A stretch of DNA of 64,000 nt from Solirubrobacter deserti (GCF_027587175.1 NZ_JAPCID010000009.1:122279-186278); one strand, 5' to 3'; counted from the stretch's first letter, positions 30,580 to 40,124 are shown. Notes: generated by a model not told the origin, from the letters alone. Program-made: numbers and translations.

Positions 30580-31396
30580 GGACCCGCGACCACTCCGACG
30601 CGTACTCGGCGCCGAAGACGAGGATCAGCGACACCGCGTAGATGAAGATCAGCAGCGCCATCAGCGCGCCGAGCGACCCGTACAGCGCGCCGAAGTCGGC
30701 CAGGTGCTCGAAGTAGAGCTCCAGCGCGCCGCGGGTGAGACTGATCAGCAGCGCGGCGACGACGGCCCCGGGCCAGATCTCGCGCGTCTTCGGTCGCGGG
30801 CTCGGCAGCACGCGGTACAGGAACAGCACGACGAGCACGCTGAATATGAACGGCAGCGCGTCGCCGACCAGGTCGAGGATCCAGCCCGTGTCCTCGAGGT
30901 CGTCGGCGGTCTCGCGCGTGGCGCTGATGCTCAGGCAGAAGACCACGAACGCGGCCGAGCCGAGCACGAGCGAGAGGTCCAGCAGCTTGCGGCGGACGAT
31001 CGGCGGGCGCGTGTGGATGTCCCACGCCTCGTTGATCGCGTGCCGCAGCGCGCCCATCACGCCGCTCGCGGCCACGATCAGCAGCACGATGCTGATGGGC
31101 CCGAGCTGGCCCGTGTTGTCCAGCGCGTCGTCGACCGTGCGCTCCAGCCGTCCCCGGTCGGACTCCTGCGAGAGCGGCACGTTGTCGAAGATCACGCGCA
31201 CGACCCGCTCGCGGATCTCCTCATCGTCGAAGAACAGCCCGAACCCGCCGACGAGCAGCATCGCGAGCGGCACGAACGACAGCGTCGCGAAGAACGCGAT
31301 CTGGGCGGCGTCGCGGTGCCCGCGGTCGTCCACGAACTCCAGGCACGCGCGCTTGAGCGCGAACAGGCTCTTGTCGAGGATCCGCCGTGCGCTCAC
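30551..31396 (-). CDS. YihY/BrkB family inner-membrane protein
   Basis: A 281-residue protein with six membrane helices and the family pattern: N-terminal RDAAQIAFFATLSFVPLAML (A-x-S-L-x-P region), ASGVMGALRHAINEAWDI in the middle and a charged C-terminal tail (SEWSRVPKPPADDDR). Once annotated as ribonuclease BN; now regarded as a membrane protein of unknown, possibly transport, function. GTG start at 31396. The gene ends inside the last codons of the convergent LAL regulator. Confidence 0.88.
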   Translation of the reverse strand: MSARRILDKSLFALKRACLEFVDDRGHRDAAQIAFFATLSFVPLAMLLVGGFGLFFDDEEIRERVVRVIFDNVPLSQESDRGRLERTVDDALDNTGQLGPISIVLLIVAASGVMGALRHAINEAWDIHTRPPIVRRKLLDLSLVLGSAAFVVFCLSISATRETADDLEDTGWILDLVGDALPFIFSVLVVLFLYRVLPSPRPKTREIWPGAVVAALLISLTRGALELYFEHLADFGALYGSLGALMALLIFIYAVSLILVFGAEYASEWSRVPKPPADDDR

Positions 31397-31479
31397 CGCG
31401 AGCCGTCATCCCCGCACATGCGTCGACTCAGTCACCGGTTGTCTCAGCGCGACGACACCGCGCTCCGATGCAGTGCGTG

Positions 31480-31773
31480 ATGGCTCTCAACGTGAACGGC
31501 GCGAGCCTCGCGCCGGCCCGCTACACGCCGCCGACGCCGCCGCCGGTGAACGAGCTCACCGCGCGCGACATGGCCGCCGCCACCCGCCTCGGGCTGCAGG
31601 CCGTGCCGGTCCGCAACACCGACCCGGTCACGGGTCCGGCCAAGCGCGAGAAACGCGGAGAGACCAACGACGAGAAGCGCGCCGCCGAGGATGCCGACCG
31701 GCTGGACATGCTGCGCCTGATGGCGTTCAAGCGCGACATCGCGTCCGTCCTCTCCGACCGGGACCGCACCTAG
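31480..31773 (+). CDS. Small hypothetical protein
   Basis: A 97-residue protein not recognised as any family. The reading frame has the strong G/C third-position bias of neighbouring real genes (for example a run from AAC GTG AAC GGC onward), while the opposite-strand frame over the same bases gives a Ser/Arg-rich sequence. N-terminal third is Pro/Ala-rich (PARYTPPTPPPVNEL); the C-terminal half is charged and helical (KREKRGETNDEKRAAEDADR). ATG at 31480 is preferred; 31468 is in frame too, and an upstream ATG would overlap yihY. No good ribosome-binding site. Cytosolic, possibly flexible; no function proposed. Confidence 0.55.
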   Translation: MALNVNGASLAPARYTPPTPPPVNELTARDMAAATRLGLQAVPVRNTDPVTGPAKREKRGETNDEKRAAEDADRLDMLRLMAFKRDIASVLSDRDRT

Positions 31774-31790
31774 CCCGACGTCCACAGCGT

Positions 31791-32174
31791 TCAGTGCTGC
31801 TCGAGCACCTGCCGGAGCTCGTCCGGCGGGACGGTCACGTGCCGCTGCGTCTCGGCCGAATGCAGGATCGCGATGATGTGCCCCTGCTCCTCGGCCTCCG
31901 GCAGCGTCGCCTCGAGGAAGTTGTCGAGCTCGACGAAGTGCGGCTCGTAGTCGGCCCAGTTGCGCACCCGGCACGCCTCGGCGTAGCGTTGATGCGGCCA
32001 CACGGCGAGCGCGGGCCGGTCGCTCTCGATCATGGCGAGCTCGTGCGGAGGCTTCGCCAGCACCCACACCTGGCCCCAGTCGGCGACCTTGCCGACGAAG
32101 TAGTCGAACGTGCGCTCCATGCACTCGGCGAGCACGGAGTTCATCTCCTCGTCGGTGAGCTCCCAGGTGTCCAT
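31791..32174 (-). CDS. DUF2750-like protein
   Basis: A 127-residue acidic protein that resembles the DUF2750 family: Trp-rich N-terminal half (KVADWGQVWVLAKPP and ALAVWPHQRYAEAC) and a C-terminal EVELD-type segment (FVELDNFLEATLPEAEEQG). No signal peptide or membrane helix, so cytosolic. It lies 43 bases downstream of the type III glutamine synthetase on the same strand and may be read from the same transcript. Function of the family is unknown. Confidence 0.7.
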   Translation of the reverse strand: MDTWELTDEEMNSVLAECMERTFDYFVGKVADWGQVWVLAKPPHELAMIESDRPALAVWPHQRYAEACRVRNWADYEPHFVELDNFLEATLPEAEEQGHIIAILHSAETQRHVTVPPDELRQVLEQH

Positions 32175-32217
32175 GGCCGCCGCGTGCCCGCACGCGGCGG
32201 CCTGGAAACGGGCGCTC

Positions 32218-34368
32218 CTACTTGATGAAGAGGATCTCCGAGTACTTCGGGAGCGGCCAGAGGTCGTCCGGCACGATCTTCTCGAGCTTGTCGGCGATCT
32301 CGCGGACGCCGTTCATCGCCGGGATGACCGTGCCCTGGACGTACTTGGCCTCCTCGAGCGCGTCGACGCCCTCGGGGTGGTCGCGGTTCGCGGCCTCGAG
32401 CACGAGGATCGCCTCCACGAACTCGTCGACGAGCGGGCCGGTCTCCTCGGTGAGCTTCGCCACGCCGACCTGCTGCAGCGTGCCGAGCCAGCGGACGGCG
32501 GCGGGCAGGAGCATCGTGCGGGCGATCGCGGCGGCGGTCTCGCCCTCGATGTTGATCGTCGTCACGTACTGCTCGACGGCGACCTCGTAGCGGGCCTCGA
32601 GCTCGCGCTCGGACAGCACGTTGTACTTGGAGAAGACCTCGACCGTCTGCTCCTTGACGAGCCACGGGAGGGCGTCGGGGGACTGGCGCAGGTTGGCCAG
32701 GCCGCGCGACTCGGCCTCGGCGTGCCACTCGTCGGAGTAGCCGTCGCCGGAGAAGACGATCCGCTTGTTGTCGGCCCAGGTGGACTTGACGATCTCCAGC
32801 ACGGCCTCCTCGATCGAGGTGCCGCCGTTGGTCGCGGACTCGAGCACGTCGCTCAGCTGATCGATGGCCTGGGCGGTGATCGTGTTGAGGATCGTGTTCG
32901 GCATGCCGAGCGACATGGACGAGCCGAGCGCGCGGAACTCGAACTTGTTGCCGGTGAAGGCGAAGGGCGAGGTGCGGTTGCGGTCGCCGCCGTGCAGCGG
33001 CAAGCGCGGAAGCACCGAGGCGCCCATCTCCAGGAACGCGGCCGGGGTGGCGGCGTCGCCGCTGCCGGTCTCGATCGCGGTGAAGGCCTTCTCGAGCTCG
33101 GCGCCGAGGAAGATCGAGATGATCGCGGGCGGGGCCTCGTTCGCGCCCAGGCGGTGGTCCTGGCCGGCGTTGGCGACCGACGCGCGCAGAAGCTCCTGGT
33201 GCGCGTTGACGGCCTTCAGCACGGCGCTGCAGAAGAACAGGAACAGCAGGTTCTCGTGCGGCGTGTCGCCCGGATCGAGCAGGTTGATTCCCGTGTCGGT
33301 GCCCATCGACCAGTTGTTGTGCTTGCCCGAGCCGTTGACGCCGGCGAACGGCTTCTCGTGCAGCAGGCAGACCAGGCCGTAGCGGCGCGCGATGTTCTGC
33401 AGCACCTGCATGGTGATCTGCTGGTGGTCGGCGCCGATGTTCGAGTTCTCGAAGATCGGGGCGACCTCGTACTGGCCCGGGGCGACCTCGTTGTGGCGGG
33501 TCTTGATCGGCACGCCGAGCTTGGCCAGCTCACGCTCGACCTCGAGCATGTAGGCGAGCACGCGCTCCGGGATCGAGCCGAAGTAGTGGTCGTCGAGCTC
33601 CTGGCCCTTGGGCGGCTTGGCGCCGAACAGGGTGCGACCGGTCGTCAGCAGGTCGGGGCGCTCGAAGTAGTACTGCTCGTCGATCAGGAAGTACTCCTGC
33701 TCGGCGCCGACCGTGGTGAACACGTGCTGGGCGGTCTCGCCGAGCAGCGAGAGCGCGCGGACGGCGCTGCGCGACAGCGCGTCCATCGAGCGCAGCAGCG
33801 GGATCTTGTTGTCGAGCGCCTCGCCGCTCCAGGAGGTGAAGGCGGTCGGGATGCAGAGCAGCGCGCCGTTCGGGTTCTCGAGGATGAACGCGGGCGAAGA
33901 CGGGTCCCAGGCCGTGTAGCCGCGGGCCTCGAACGTCGAGCGGATGCCGCCGGACGGGAAGGAGGACGCGTCGGGCTCGCCCTGGATGAGCTCCTTGCCG
34001 GAGAACTCGGCGATCGCGGTGCCGTCGCCGGTCGGGCCGTAGAACGAGTCGTGCTTCTCGGCGGTGGATCCGGTCAGCGGCTGGAACCAGTGCGTGTAGT
34101 GCGTCGCGCCGCGCTCCATCGCCCACTCGCGCATCGCCGAGGCGACCGCGTCGGCGAGCGCCGGCTCGAGCGGCTGGCCCTTGGCGACCGTCGCCTCGAG
34201 CTGCCGGAAGACCGCCTTGGGCAGGCGCTGGCGCTGGACGGCGATCGAGAAGACGTTGTCGCCGAAGCGGTTGGCGCTGGCCTGCGTCAGGTCCGCCTGG
34301 CCAAGGGCGCCGCCGTTCGGGCTCCACTGGGCGGCGGTGACATTCGGCGTGCGGGTACGGGTCGGCAT
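32218..34368 (-). CDS. glnN: Type III glutamine synthetase
   Basis: A 716-residue GSIII, the large dodecameric glutamine synthetase that makes glutamine from glutamate, ammonia and ATP in the cytosol. Length (about 700) and landmarks match GSIII, not [51 protein letters not shown], and [20 protein letters not shown]. The GAGGAGG RBS precedes ATG 34368. No adenylylation Tyr site of the GSI type is expected in this class. It lies about 2.5 kb from amtB-glnK, so the region handles ammonium uptake and assimilation. GSIII is uncommon as a main enzyme in actinobacteria and may be an auxiliary copy. Confidence 0.96.
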   Translation of the reverse strand: MPTRTRTPNVTAAQWSPNGGALGQADLTQASANRFGDNVFSIAVQRQRLPKAVFRQLEATVAKGQPLEPALADAVASAMREWAMERGATHYTHWFQPLTGSTAEKHDSFYGPTGDGTAIAEFSGKELIQGEPDASSFPSGGIRSTFEARGYTAWDPSSPAFILENPNGALLCIPTAFTSWSGEALDNKIPLLRSMDALSRSAVRALSLLGETAQHVFTTVGAEQEYFLIDEQYYFERPDLLTTGRTLFGAKPPKGQELDDHYFGSIPERVLAYMLEVERELAKLGVPIKTRHNEVAPGQYEVAPIFENSNIGADHQQITMQVLQNIARRYGLVCLLHEKPFAGVNGSGKHNNWSMGTDTGINLLDPGDTPHENLLFLFFCSAVLKAVNAHQELLRASVANAGQDHRLGANEAPPAIISIFLGAELEKAFTAIETGSGDAATPAAFLEMGASVLPRLPLHGGDRNRTSPFAFTGNKFEFRALGSSMSLGMPNTILNTITAQAIDQLSDVLESATNGGTSIEEAVLEIVKSTWADNKRIVFSGDGYSDEWHAEAESRGLANLRQSPDALPWLVKEQTVEVFSKYNVLSERELEARYEVAVEQYVTTINIEGETAAAIARTMLLPAAVRWLGTLQQVGVAKLTEETGPLVDEFVEAILVLEAANRDHPEGVDALEEAKYVQGTVIPAMNGVREIADKLEKIVPDDLWPLPKYSEILFIK

Positions 34369-34497
34369 TCGGGCGTGGTCCTCCTCAGGATCTCGAGACA
34401 GCGGCCCTTAACCTAGGCGGACCGCGGCCTGGGCTCTTTGTCCACGTGTCCAAATCGGAGTGCGCCCACTTCGCCGCACGCCATAGAGTGCCCCTTC

Positions 34498-36855
34498 GTG
34501 CGCCGACCCTGGGGCCTCCGTGTACGCGTGCTGGCCGCCGGTGGCCTGATCGCGGTCGTGTCCGCGATCACGTTCGCGCTGCTGCTCAACGCGCTGCACG
34601 AGCAGCAGCGCGCGGCCGGGCCGGCGCGTGAGGTGACCGACGCCCGGAACGCGATCGCCAGCGCGCAGCGGCTCACGCGCGACATGCAGCGCGGCGTGCG
34701 CGGCTACCTGCTCACCGGCGACGAGTCGCTGCGCACGCCGTTCGACCTCGCGCGCCGCGAGCTGCCGTACCAGATCGAGGCGCTCGCCGCCGTGCGCGAC
34801 GACACCGAGCAGCGGCCCCGGATCGACCTCCTGCGCCGCCAGGCCGAGACGTACACGGCCTCGCTCGACAGCATCGTCGCGCGCATGGACCGCTCGCGCG
34901 AGACCGCCCTGGACGAGCGGCTCGACTTCGACGAGCTGCGCCTCACGCTGATCCAGCTCGACCGCTACGAGCGCCGCGAGCTGATGCGGCGCCGCGAGGT
35001 GACCGCGGACCTGCGCCGGCAGGCGATCGTCACCGCCAGCGGCGGCCTGGCCGTCCTGCTCGCGCTGATCGCGCTCATCTCCTACGGCGCCGTGCGGAGC
35101 GTCGTGATCCCGGTCGGCCGCCTGCAGACGTTCGCACGCGAGCTCGGCGCCCGCCGCTACGGCGCCCGCCTGCCCGAGTCGGGCCCGCCGGAGACGATCG
35201 AGCTCGCGCAGGCGTTCAACGCCACTGCCACGAACCTGGCGGCTTCCGAGGCCGAGCTGCGGCGGATCGGCGAGCGGTACCTGGCCGAGCTCGATGCCGT
35301 CTTCGGCGAGGCGCCGCTCGGGCTCGCGTTCGTGGACCGCGACCTGCGCTACCTGCGGGTCAACGACGCGCTCGCGCGGATGAACGGGCGCGCGGCGGCC
35401 GACCACATCGGCAGGCGCGTTCAGCACCCTGACGCGGTCGCGGCGCTCGAGCGGGTGCTCGCGACCGGGCAGCCCGTGCTCGACATCGAGATCGCGGTCG
35501 ACGGCCACCGCTTCGAGGCCAGCTACTTCCCGGTCCTCGCGGGTGGCGAGGAGCCGGTGGCGGTCGGCGCCGCGGTGTCCGACGTCGAGGCGCGCCGGCA
35601 GGCCGAGGACGCGCGCCAGCGACTCCAGCACGCGACCGCGACGCTCGCCGCGGCCGTCACGGTCACCGACGTGGCCGAGACGGCGGTCGCGGAGGCCCGG
35701 GCGGCGTTCGACAGCGACGGCGCCGCGCTGCTGCTCGTGCGCGGCGAGTGGCTGGAGCTGGCCGCGATCGACGGGCTCAACGCCTCCAAGCACGGCCGGC
35801 TCGCGCAGGTCGCGCTCGGCGCGCGCCGGCCGACCGCCGAGTCCGTGCGCACCGGGCGTCCCGTGCACGTGCGCACGCCGGAGGAGATGGCCGAGCGCTT
35901 CCCGGAGCTCGCGGACGTGCCGGCGCTCGTCGCGTTCCCGTTGGTGACCGCGGGCGACCCGCTCGGCGTGCTGCTGATCGACTTCACCCGCCCGCGCACG
36001 CTCGAAGCGGGCGAGCACGACCTGCTCGCCGCGCTCGCGACCCAGTGCGCCATCGCCCTCGCCCGCGCGCAGCTCTACGAGCGCGAGCGCGACGTCGCGC
36101 AGACGCTGCAGGCCTCGCTGCTGCCTCGCGGCCTTCCGAGCATCCCAGGACTGGACCTCGCGGCGGAGCTCAACGCGGGCACCATCGGGCTCGACGTCGG
36201 CGGCGACTTCTACGACGCGTTCACGATCGCGCCGGACGTGTGGGGGATCGCGATCGGCGATGTGTGCGGCAAGGGTGTCGACGCCGCCGCGCTGACGGCG
36301 CTCGCCCGTCACACCGTGCGCGCGGCGGCGGTCGAGGGCGCGGCGCCGAGCCACGTCCTGCGCGCGCTCAACCGCGCCGTGCTGGCGGAGGGGCGGCCGG
36401 GGCAGTTCCTGACCGCGGTCTTCGCGCGGTTGATCGCGCACGGGGACGGCTTCGCGGTCACGCTCGCGTGCGGCGGGCATCCGCCCCCGGTGCTGCTGGA
36501 CCCGGACGGGAACCTGCGCGCGCTGGAGTGCACGGGCACGCTGCTGGGCGTGCTCGAGGACCCGCGCGTGCACGACGTCGAGACGCGGTTGGCCCCCGGG
36601 GACACGCTGCTGCTCTACACGGACGGGTTGACCGAAGCGGGTGCTCCGGCGCGCACGCTGTCCACCGAGGACGTGGGCGATCTGCTGCGCGCCGCGCGCG
36701 CCTCACACGCGCGGGAAACGGCGCTCAACTGCCTGGCTGCGGCGGCTCAGGCGGGCGGCGGCGCGGTGCGCGACGACGTCGCTGTACTGGTCGCACAAGC
36801 GGGATCGACCGCAGGGAGAACTGCGCCTAGCGAATCTTCGACACGGGGACAATGA
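34498..36855 (+). CDS. Membrane PP2C (SpoIIE-type) phosphatase with CHASE3, HAMP, PAS and GAF domains
   Basis: A protein of about 785 residues. Order: membrane helix (~8-30), CHASE3-type extracytoplasmic helices (~35-170), second helix (~180-200), HAMP (~202-255), PAS (~265-365, LDAVFGEAPLGLAFVDRDL), GAF (~385-530) and C-terminal SpoIIE phosphatase (~545-775) with metal-binding Asp in GLDVGGDFYDAF, GDVCGKG and LLYTDGLTEA. Such proteins dephosphorylate anti-anti-sigma factors in stress switches. The start is chosen at GTG 34498, just before the first helix; a TTG at 34438 would add 20 residues with no clear role. Divergent from glnN and 57 bases upstream of amtB. Confidence 0.88.
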   Translation: MRRPWGLRVRVLAAGGLIAVVSAITFALLLNALHEQQRAAGPAREVTDARNAIASAQRLTRDMQRGVRGYLLTGDESLRTPFDLARRELPYQIEALAAVRDDTEQRPRIDLLRRQAETYTASLDSIVARMDRSRETALDERLDFDELRLTLIQLDRYERRELMRRREVTADLRRQAIVTASGGLAVLLALIALISYGAVRSVVIPVGRLQTFARELGARRYGARLPESGPPETIELAQAFNATATNLAASEAELRRIGERYLAELDAVFGEAPLGLAFVDRDLRYLRVNDALARMNGRAAADHIGRRVQHPDAVAALERVLATGQPVLDIEIAVDGHRFEASYFPVLAGGEEPVAVGAAVSDVEARRQAEDARQRLQHATATLAAAVTVTDVAETAVAEARAAFDSDGAALLLVRGEWLELAAIDGLNASKHGRLAQVALGARRPTAESVRTGRPVHVRTPEEMAERFPELADVPALVAFPLVTAGDPLGVLLIDFTRPRTLEAGEHDLLAALATQCAIALARAQLYERERDVAQTLQASLLPRGLPSIPGLDLAAELNAGTIGLDVGGDFYDAFTIAPDVWGIAIGDVCGKGVDAAALTALARHTVRAAAVEGAAPSHVLRALNRAVLAEGRPGQFLTAVFARLIAHGDGFAVTLACGGHPPPVLLDPDGNLRALECTGTLLGVLEDPRVHDVETRLAPGDTLLLYTDGLTEAGAPARTLSTEDVGDLLRAARASHARETALNCLAAAAQAGGGAVRDDVAVLVAQAGSTAGRTAPSESSTRGQ

Positions 36856-36912
36856 TGCGCTGACCCTCGCAACGGAGACTGCTCCTCGATGCTGTTTCAC
36901 AGAGGAGGAACG

Positions 36913-38385
36913 ATGCGTAGGACCCGTTGGGCGACCGGTATGGGGGCCGGGCTGCTCGCACTACTGGCCGTGCCCGCGGTAGCGATGGCGGACCCGGCGA
37001 CCCTGCGGATGGCTGATGAGGGCCAGCTGCCCGTCGAGGTCGGAATCAACTCGATCTGGGTGATGGTCGCGGCCGTCCTCGTGATGTTCATGCAGGCGGG
37101 CTTCGCCTTCCTGGAGATCGGCTTCTCGCGCGGCAAGAACGCCGGCACGATCATCGCGAAGATCCTGGTCAACTTCTCGATCGCGGCGATCTGCTTCTGG
37201 GCGGTTGGTTTCGCCTTCGCGTTCGGTGACGGCGGATCTCTGATCGGCACGAGCGGCTTCTTCCTGGCCGGTGACAATCCCACCGCCGACTTCCCGCTCA
37301 TCAGCCTGCCGGACGGCACGATCACCGTCGAGGCGCTGTTCTTCTTCCAGTTCGTGTTCTGCGCCGTGTCGCTGGCGATCGTCTGGGGCACCACGCTCGA
37401 GCGCGTCAAGTTCGGCGTGTACGTGATCTACGCGATCGTCTTCTCGGCGATCATCTACCCGATCGGCGCGCACTGGATCTGGGGCGGCGGCTGGGTCGCC
37501 GAGCAGTTCTCGGTCCAGGACTTCGCCGGCTCCACGGTGGTCCATCTGATCGGCGCCTCCGGCGCGCTCGCCGTGCTCCTGCTGCTCGGCGCCCGCCGCG
37601 GCAAGTACGGCAACGACGGCAAGCCGCGCGCCATCCCGGGCCACAGCATGCCGCTGTTCGGCCTCGGCGTCCTGATCCTGTGGCTCGGCTGGTTCGGCTT
37701 CAACCCCGGCTCGACGCTCGGCGCGCTCGACGGCCGCTTCCCGGAGATCGCCGCGGTCACCAACCTCGGCGCCGCCGGCGGCGTGCTCGCCGCGGTCGCG
37801 GTGATGTGGCTCAAGGTCCGCAAGATCGACATCGGCATGGCGGGCAACGGCGCGATCGCCGGCCTGGTCGCCATCACCGCCCCGTCGGGCTACGTGGAGC
37901 TGTGGGCGGCGCCGATCATCGGCCTGGTCGCCGGTGTGGTCGTCGTCTTCGGCATCCTCGCGATCGACAAGGTCCTCGACGACCCGGTCGGCGCGCTCTC
38001 CGCGCACGGCCTGGCCGGCATCTGGGGCACGCTCGCGTGCGGCCTGTTCACGTCCGATCGCCTCGCCGCCAAGAACGCGGTCGGCGAGCCGGGCCTGTTC
38101 TACGGCGGCGGCCTCGGCCAGCTCGGCAACCAGGCGGTCGGTGTGATCGTCGCGTTCGTGTTCGTGTTCAGCGCGTCCTTCGTCACCTTCTGGCTGATCA
38201 AGAAGACCTACGGCCTCCGCGTGTCGGCCGAGGAAGAGGAAGCCGGTCTGGACATTTCCGAGCACGGCATGTACGGGTATCCCGAGCAGTTCATTCCGGC
38301 CCCGGAGCTCGTGGGCTACTCCCCGGCGAACGCGCCGGTCGGTAGCGCGACTCCGAAGGCCACGACTCGGGAGGTTCCGGCGTGA
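36913..38385 (+). CDS. amtB: Ammonium transporter AmtB
   Basis: A 490-residue Amt-family channel with an N-terminal signal peptide (residues 1-~29, ending AMA) and 11 membrane helices. Conserved Amt features: MQAGFAFLEIGFSRGKN, STVVHLIGASGAL with the first twin His, and SAHGLAGIWGTLACGLF with the second. A C-terminal cytoplasmic tail (~435-490) can contact PII. Start at ATG 36913 after AGGAGGA; an ATG eight codons earlier lacks that spacing. The stop overlaps the glnK start by four bases (GTGA), the classical amtB-glnK pair for ammonium uptake with PII gating. Confidence 0.96.
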   Translation: MRRTRWATGMGAGLLALLAVPAVAMADPATLRMADEGQLPVEVGINSIWVMVAAVLVMFMQAGFAFLEIGFSRGKNAGTIIAKILVNFSIAAICFWAVGFAFAFGDGGSLIGTSGFFLAGDNPTADFPLISLPDGTITVEALFFFQFVFCAVSLAIVWGTTLERVKFGVYVIYAIVFSAIIYPIGAHWIWGGGWVAEQFSVQDFAGSTVVHLIGASGALAVLLLLGARRGKYGNDGKPRAIPGHSMPLFGLGVLILWLGWFGFNPGSTLGALDGRFPEIAAVTNLGAAGGVLAAVAVMWLKVRKIDIGMAGNGAIAGLVAITAPSGYVELWAAPIIGLVAGVVVVFGILAIDKVLDDPVGALSAHGLAGIWGTLACGLFTSDRLAAKNAVGEPGLFYGGGLGQLGNQAVGVIVAFVFVFSASFVTFWLIKKTYGLRVSAEEEEAGLDISEHGMYGYPEQFIPAPELVGYSPANAPVGSATPKATTREVPA

Positions 38386-38753
38386 AAAAGATCGAGGCGT
38401 TCATTCGGCACGAGGCATTCGAGCCGATCCGGATGGAGCTCCTGGAACTGGGGTTCCCGTCCCTGTCGATCTCGGAGGTCAAGGGCTCCGGACGGCAGAA
38501 GGGCATCACGGAGCGCTACCGCGGCGCCGAGCTGACCAACTGGCTGCGGCCGAAGGTCAAGCTCGAGTGCGTCGTGGCCAGCGGTGACGTGCAGACGGTG
38601 GTCGAGGCCATCCTCAAGCACGCCCGCACCGGCTCGATCGGCGACGGCAAGGTGTTCGTCCTGCCCGTCGAGGAGGCCTACCGGATTCGCACGGGCGAGT
38701 CCGGCGAAGAGACCCTGCAGGCCCACCCGGGCGTCGCGCAGGCGGCGACCTAG
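38382..38753 (+). CDS. glnK: PII signalling protein lacking the Tyr51 modification site
   Basis: A 123-residue PII trimer subunit that aligns without gaps to enterobacterial GlnB/GlnK through residue ~106. ATP/2-oxoglutarate-binding features are present: GRQKG (37-41) and TGSIGDGKVFV. In the T-loop, Tyr46 is kept but position 51, the Tyr uridylylated in proteobacteria and adenylylated in actinobacteria, is Leu (YRGAEL), and position 49 is Ala. So neither known covalent switch is possible, and no glnD follows. It likely gates AmtB by effector binding alone. Start GTG at 38382 overlapping the amtB stop. A 12-bp terminator follows. Confidence 0.96.
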   Translation: MKKIEAFIRHEAFEPIRMELLELGFPSLSISEVKGSGRQKGITERYRGAELTNWLRPKVKLECVVASGDVQTVVEAILKHARTGSIGDGKVFVLPVEEAYRIRTGESGEETLQAHPGVAQAAT

Positions 38754-38781
38754 CGGGTCTGACCTAGTCAGACGGCGGATG

Positions 38782-38811
38782 CGCGGGGCGGCTCACCACA
38801 GCCGCCCCGCG
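38782..38811 (+). terminator. Hairpin after amtB-glnK
   Basis: CGCGGGGCGGCT (38782-38793) pairs perfectly with AGCCGCCCCGCG (38800-38811), loop CACCAC. A smaller hairpin, TCTGAC/GTCAGA with loop CTA, precedes it at 38758-38772. The large stem ends 4 bases before the GAAGGAGG of the next gene, so any read-through transcript would carry it in that gene's leader. Confidence 0.75.
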
Positions 38812-38826
38812 TACGAAGGAGGCGTA

Positions 38827-40032
38827 TTGAACGTGGCGATGGAGGCCCCCCGCGACGACCGCGGAGCCACCGTGATGGAGCGGGTCCGCGCGATCCACCT
38901 GCGCATGGTCGACGCGGTGCTCAGCGGCGACGGCCTGGAGGGGGTCGCGACGCTCGCGGCCGGCGAGACCGGCGGAGTGGTGGCGATCGTGGTGCCCCGC
39001 CTGGGCGCGGCGGCCGCGTCCGGCCCGGTGGCCGAGCTGCCCGCGCTGCGACGGTACGTGAGCGAGCGGGCACGCAACCGCGCGGCGGCGGTCCCGCCGG
39101 GAATCTTGGCCGAGGTGCCGATCGCTTCCGGCGACGAGCAGCTCGGCGCGGTGCTGCTGCTCGGCGAGGAGGACCCCGCCCCCGAGGCGCTGGAGTTCCT
39201 GCACGTCGCGGCCGTGGCGTGCCTGACCGAGGTCGCGGTCGAGGAGGCCCGGCTGGAGGTCGAGCAGAACCTGCGCGGCTCCTTCCTGGAGGAGCTGCGC
39301 GGGCGCGATGACCTGGAGGCCGACGAGGTGCTGCGGCGGGCGGCGCGGCTGGGCTGCGACTTGAGTCGCGGCGCGGTGGCGCTGTGCGCGGAGCTGTCGT
39401 CTGACCGTCCCCGGCACGTCGTGGCGACGATCGCGGGCGAGCACCCCGGCGCGCTGGCCCAGCACATGGACGGCGGCGGCGGGTCCGGCCGCGTCTACGC
39501 GCTGCTGCCGGCCGTCGGCGGGGCGGACGCGAGCGCCACCTTGGCCGCGGCGCGCCGGCTGGCGGCGCGGCTGCAGCGCCACGGGACCGTGGGCGTGTCC
39601 TCGTTCTACGCGGACGTCGCCGACCTGGGCCGCGCGATCCAGGAGGCCGAGCTCGTGCTAGACGTGCTGCGCCGCAGCGACGTCCCGATCGACGAGGACA
39701 TCGGCACGGGCACCTACCGGCTGCTGTTCCGCGTGCTGGCCTCGCACCCCGAGGAGGTGCGGTCCTTCTACGAGGACACCGTGGCGCCGTTGGTCGCCTA
39801 CGACGCGCAGTACTCGACGGACCTGGTCGGCACCCTGAGCGCCTACCTGGAACGCAACTGCAACATGAACGCGACCGCTTCGGCGATCTACGCGCACCGG
39901 CATACGGTCGCGTACCGGCTGGAGCGGGTGAAGGAGCTGACGGGCTTGGACCCGTTGCTGAGCGAGGATCGCGAGCGGCTGGGCCTCGGCCTGAAGGCCT
40001 ATCGCATCATCGCTCCGCGCCTGCACCGCTGA
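38827..40032 (+). CDS. PucR/CdaR-type transcriptional regulator
   Basis: About 401 residues. The N-terminal half (~20-180) looks like a divergent GAF-type sensor (LGAVLLLGEEDPAPEALEFL). The C-terminus is a PucR-type HTH: TLSAYLERNCNMNATASAIY then AHRHTVAYRLERVKELTGLD (residues ~340-380). PucR regulators control purine, polyamine or sugar-acid catabolism genes. TTG at 38827 sits 4 bases from GAAGGAGG; GTG 38833 and ATG 38839 are in-frame alternatives. Placed 73 bases after glnK but separated by a terminator. Involvement in nitrogen control is suggested only by position. A very strong hairpin follows the stop. Confidence 0.85.
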   Translation: MNVAMEAPRDDRGATVMERVRAIHLRMVDAVLSGDGLEGVATLAAGETGGVVAIVVPRLGAAAASGPVAELPALRRYVSERARNRAAAVPPGILAEVPIASGDEQLGAVLLLGEEDPAPEALEFLHVAAVACLTEVAVEEARLEVEQNLRGSFLEELRGRDDLEADEVLRRAARLGCDLSRGAVALCAELSSDRPRHVVATIAGEHPGALAQHMDGGGGSGRVYALLPAVGGADASATLAAARRLAARLQRHGTVGVSSFYADVADLGRAIQEAELVLDVLRRSDVPIDEDIGTGTYRLLFRVLASHPEEVRSFYEDTVAPLVAYDAQYSTDLVGTLSAYLERNCNMNATASAIYAHRHTVAYRLERVKELTGLDPLLSEDRERLGLGLKAYRIIAPRLHR

Positions 40033-40037
40033 CGGCT

Positions 40038-40088
40038 GGGGGTGCGTCGAGAACGCGTCCTCACAGGACGGTTTCTCGACGCACCCCC
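40038..40088 (+). terminator. Two-storey hairpin: 16-bp plus 6-bp stem
   Basis: Bases 40038-40053 (GGGGGTGCGTCGAGAA) pair perfectly with 40073-40088. Inside, 40056-40061 (CGTCCT) pair with 40065-40070 (AGGACG) around a CAC loop; a 2x2 internal loop separates the stems. It begins 5 bases after the PucR-type gene and is the longest stem in the region. Confidence 0.8.
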
Positions 40089-40124
40089 GCATCGCCGGGC
40101 CCTGTCGCGGGTTCAATAGAGCAC

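Noticed and set aside
31521..31769. 82-residue minus-strand frame
   Set aside because: Ser/Arg-rich shadow of the plus-strand frame, which has the better codon bias.
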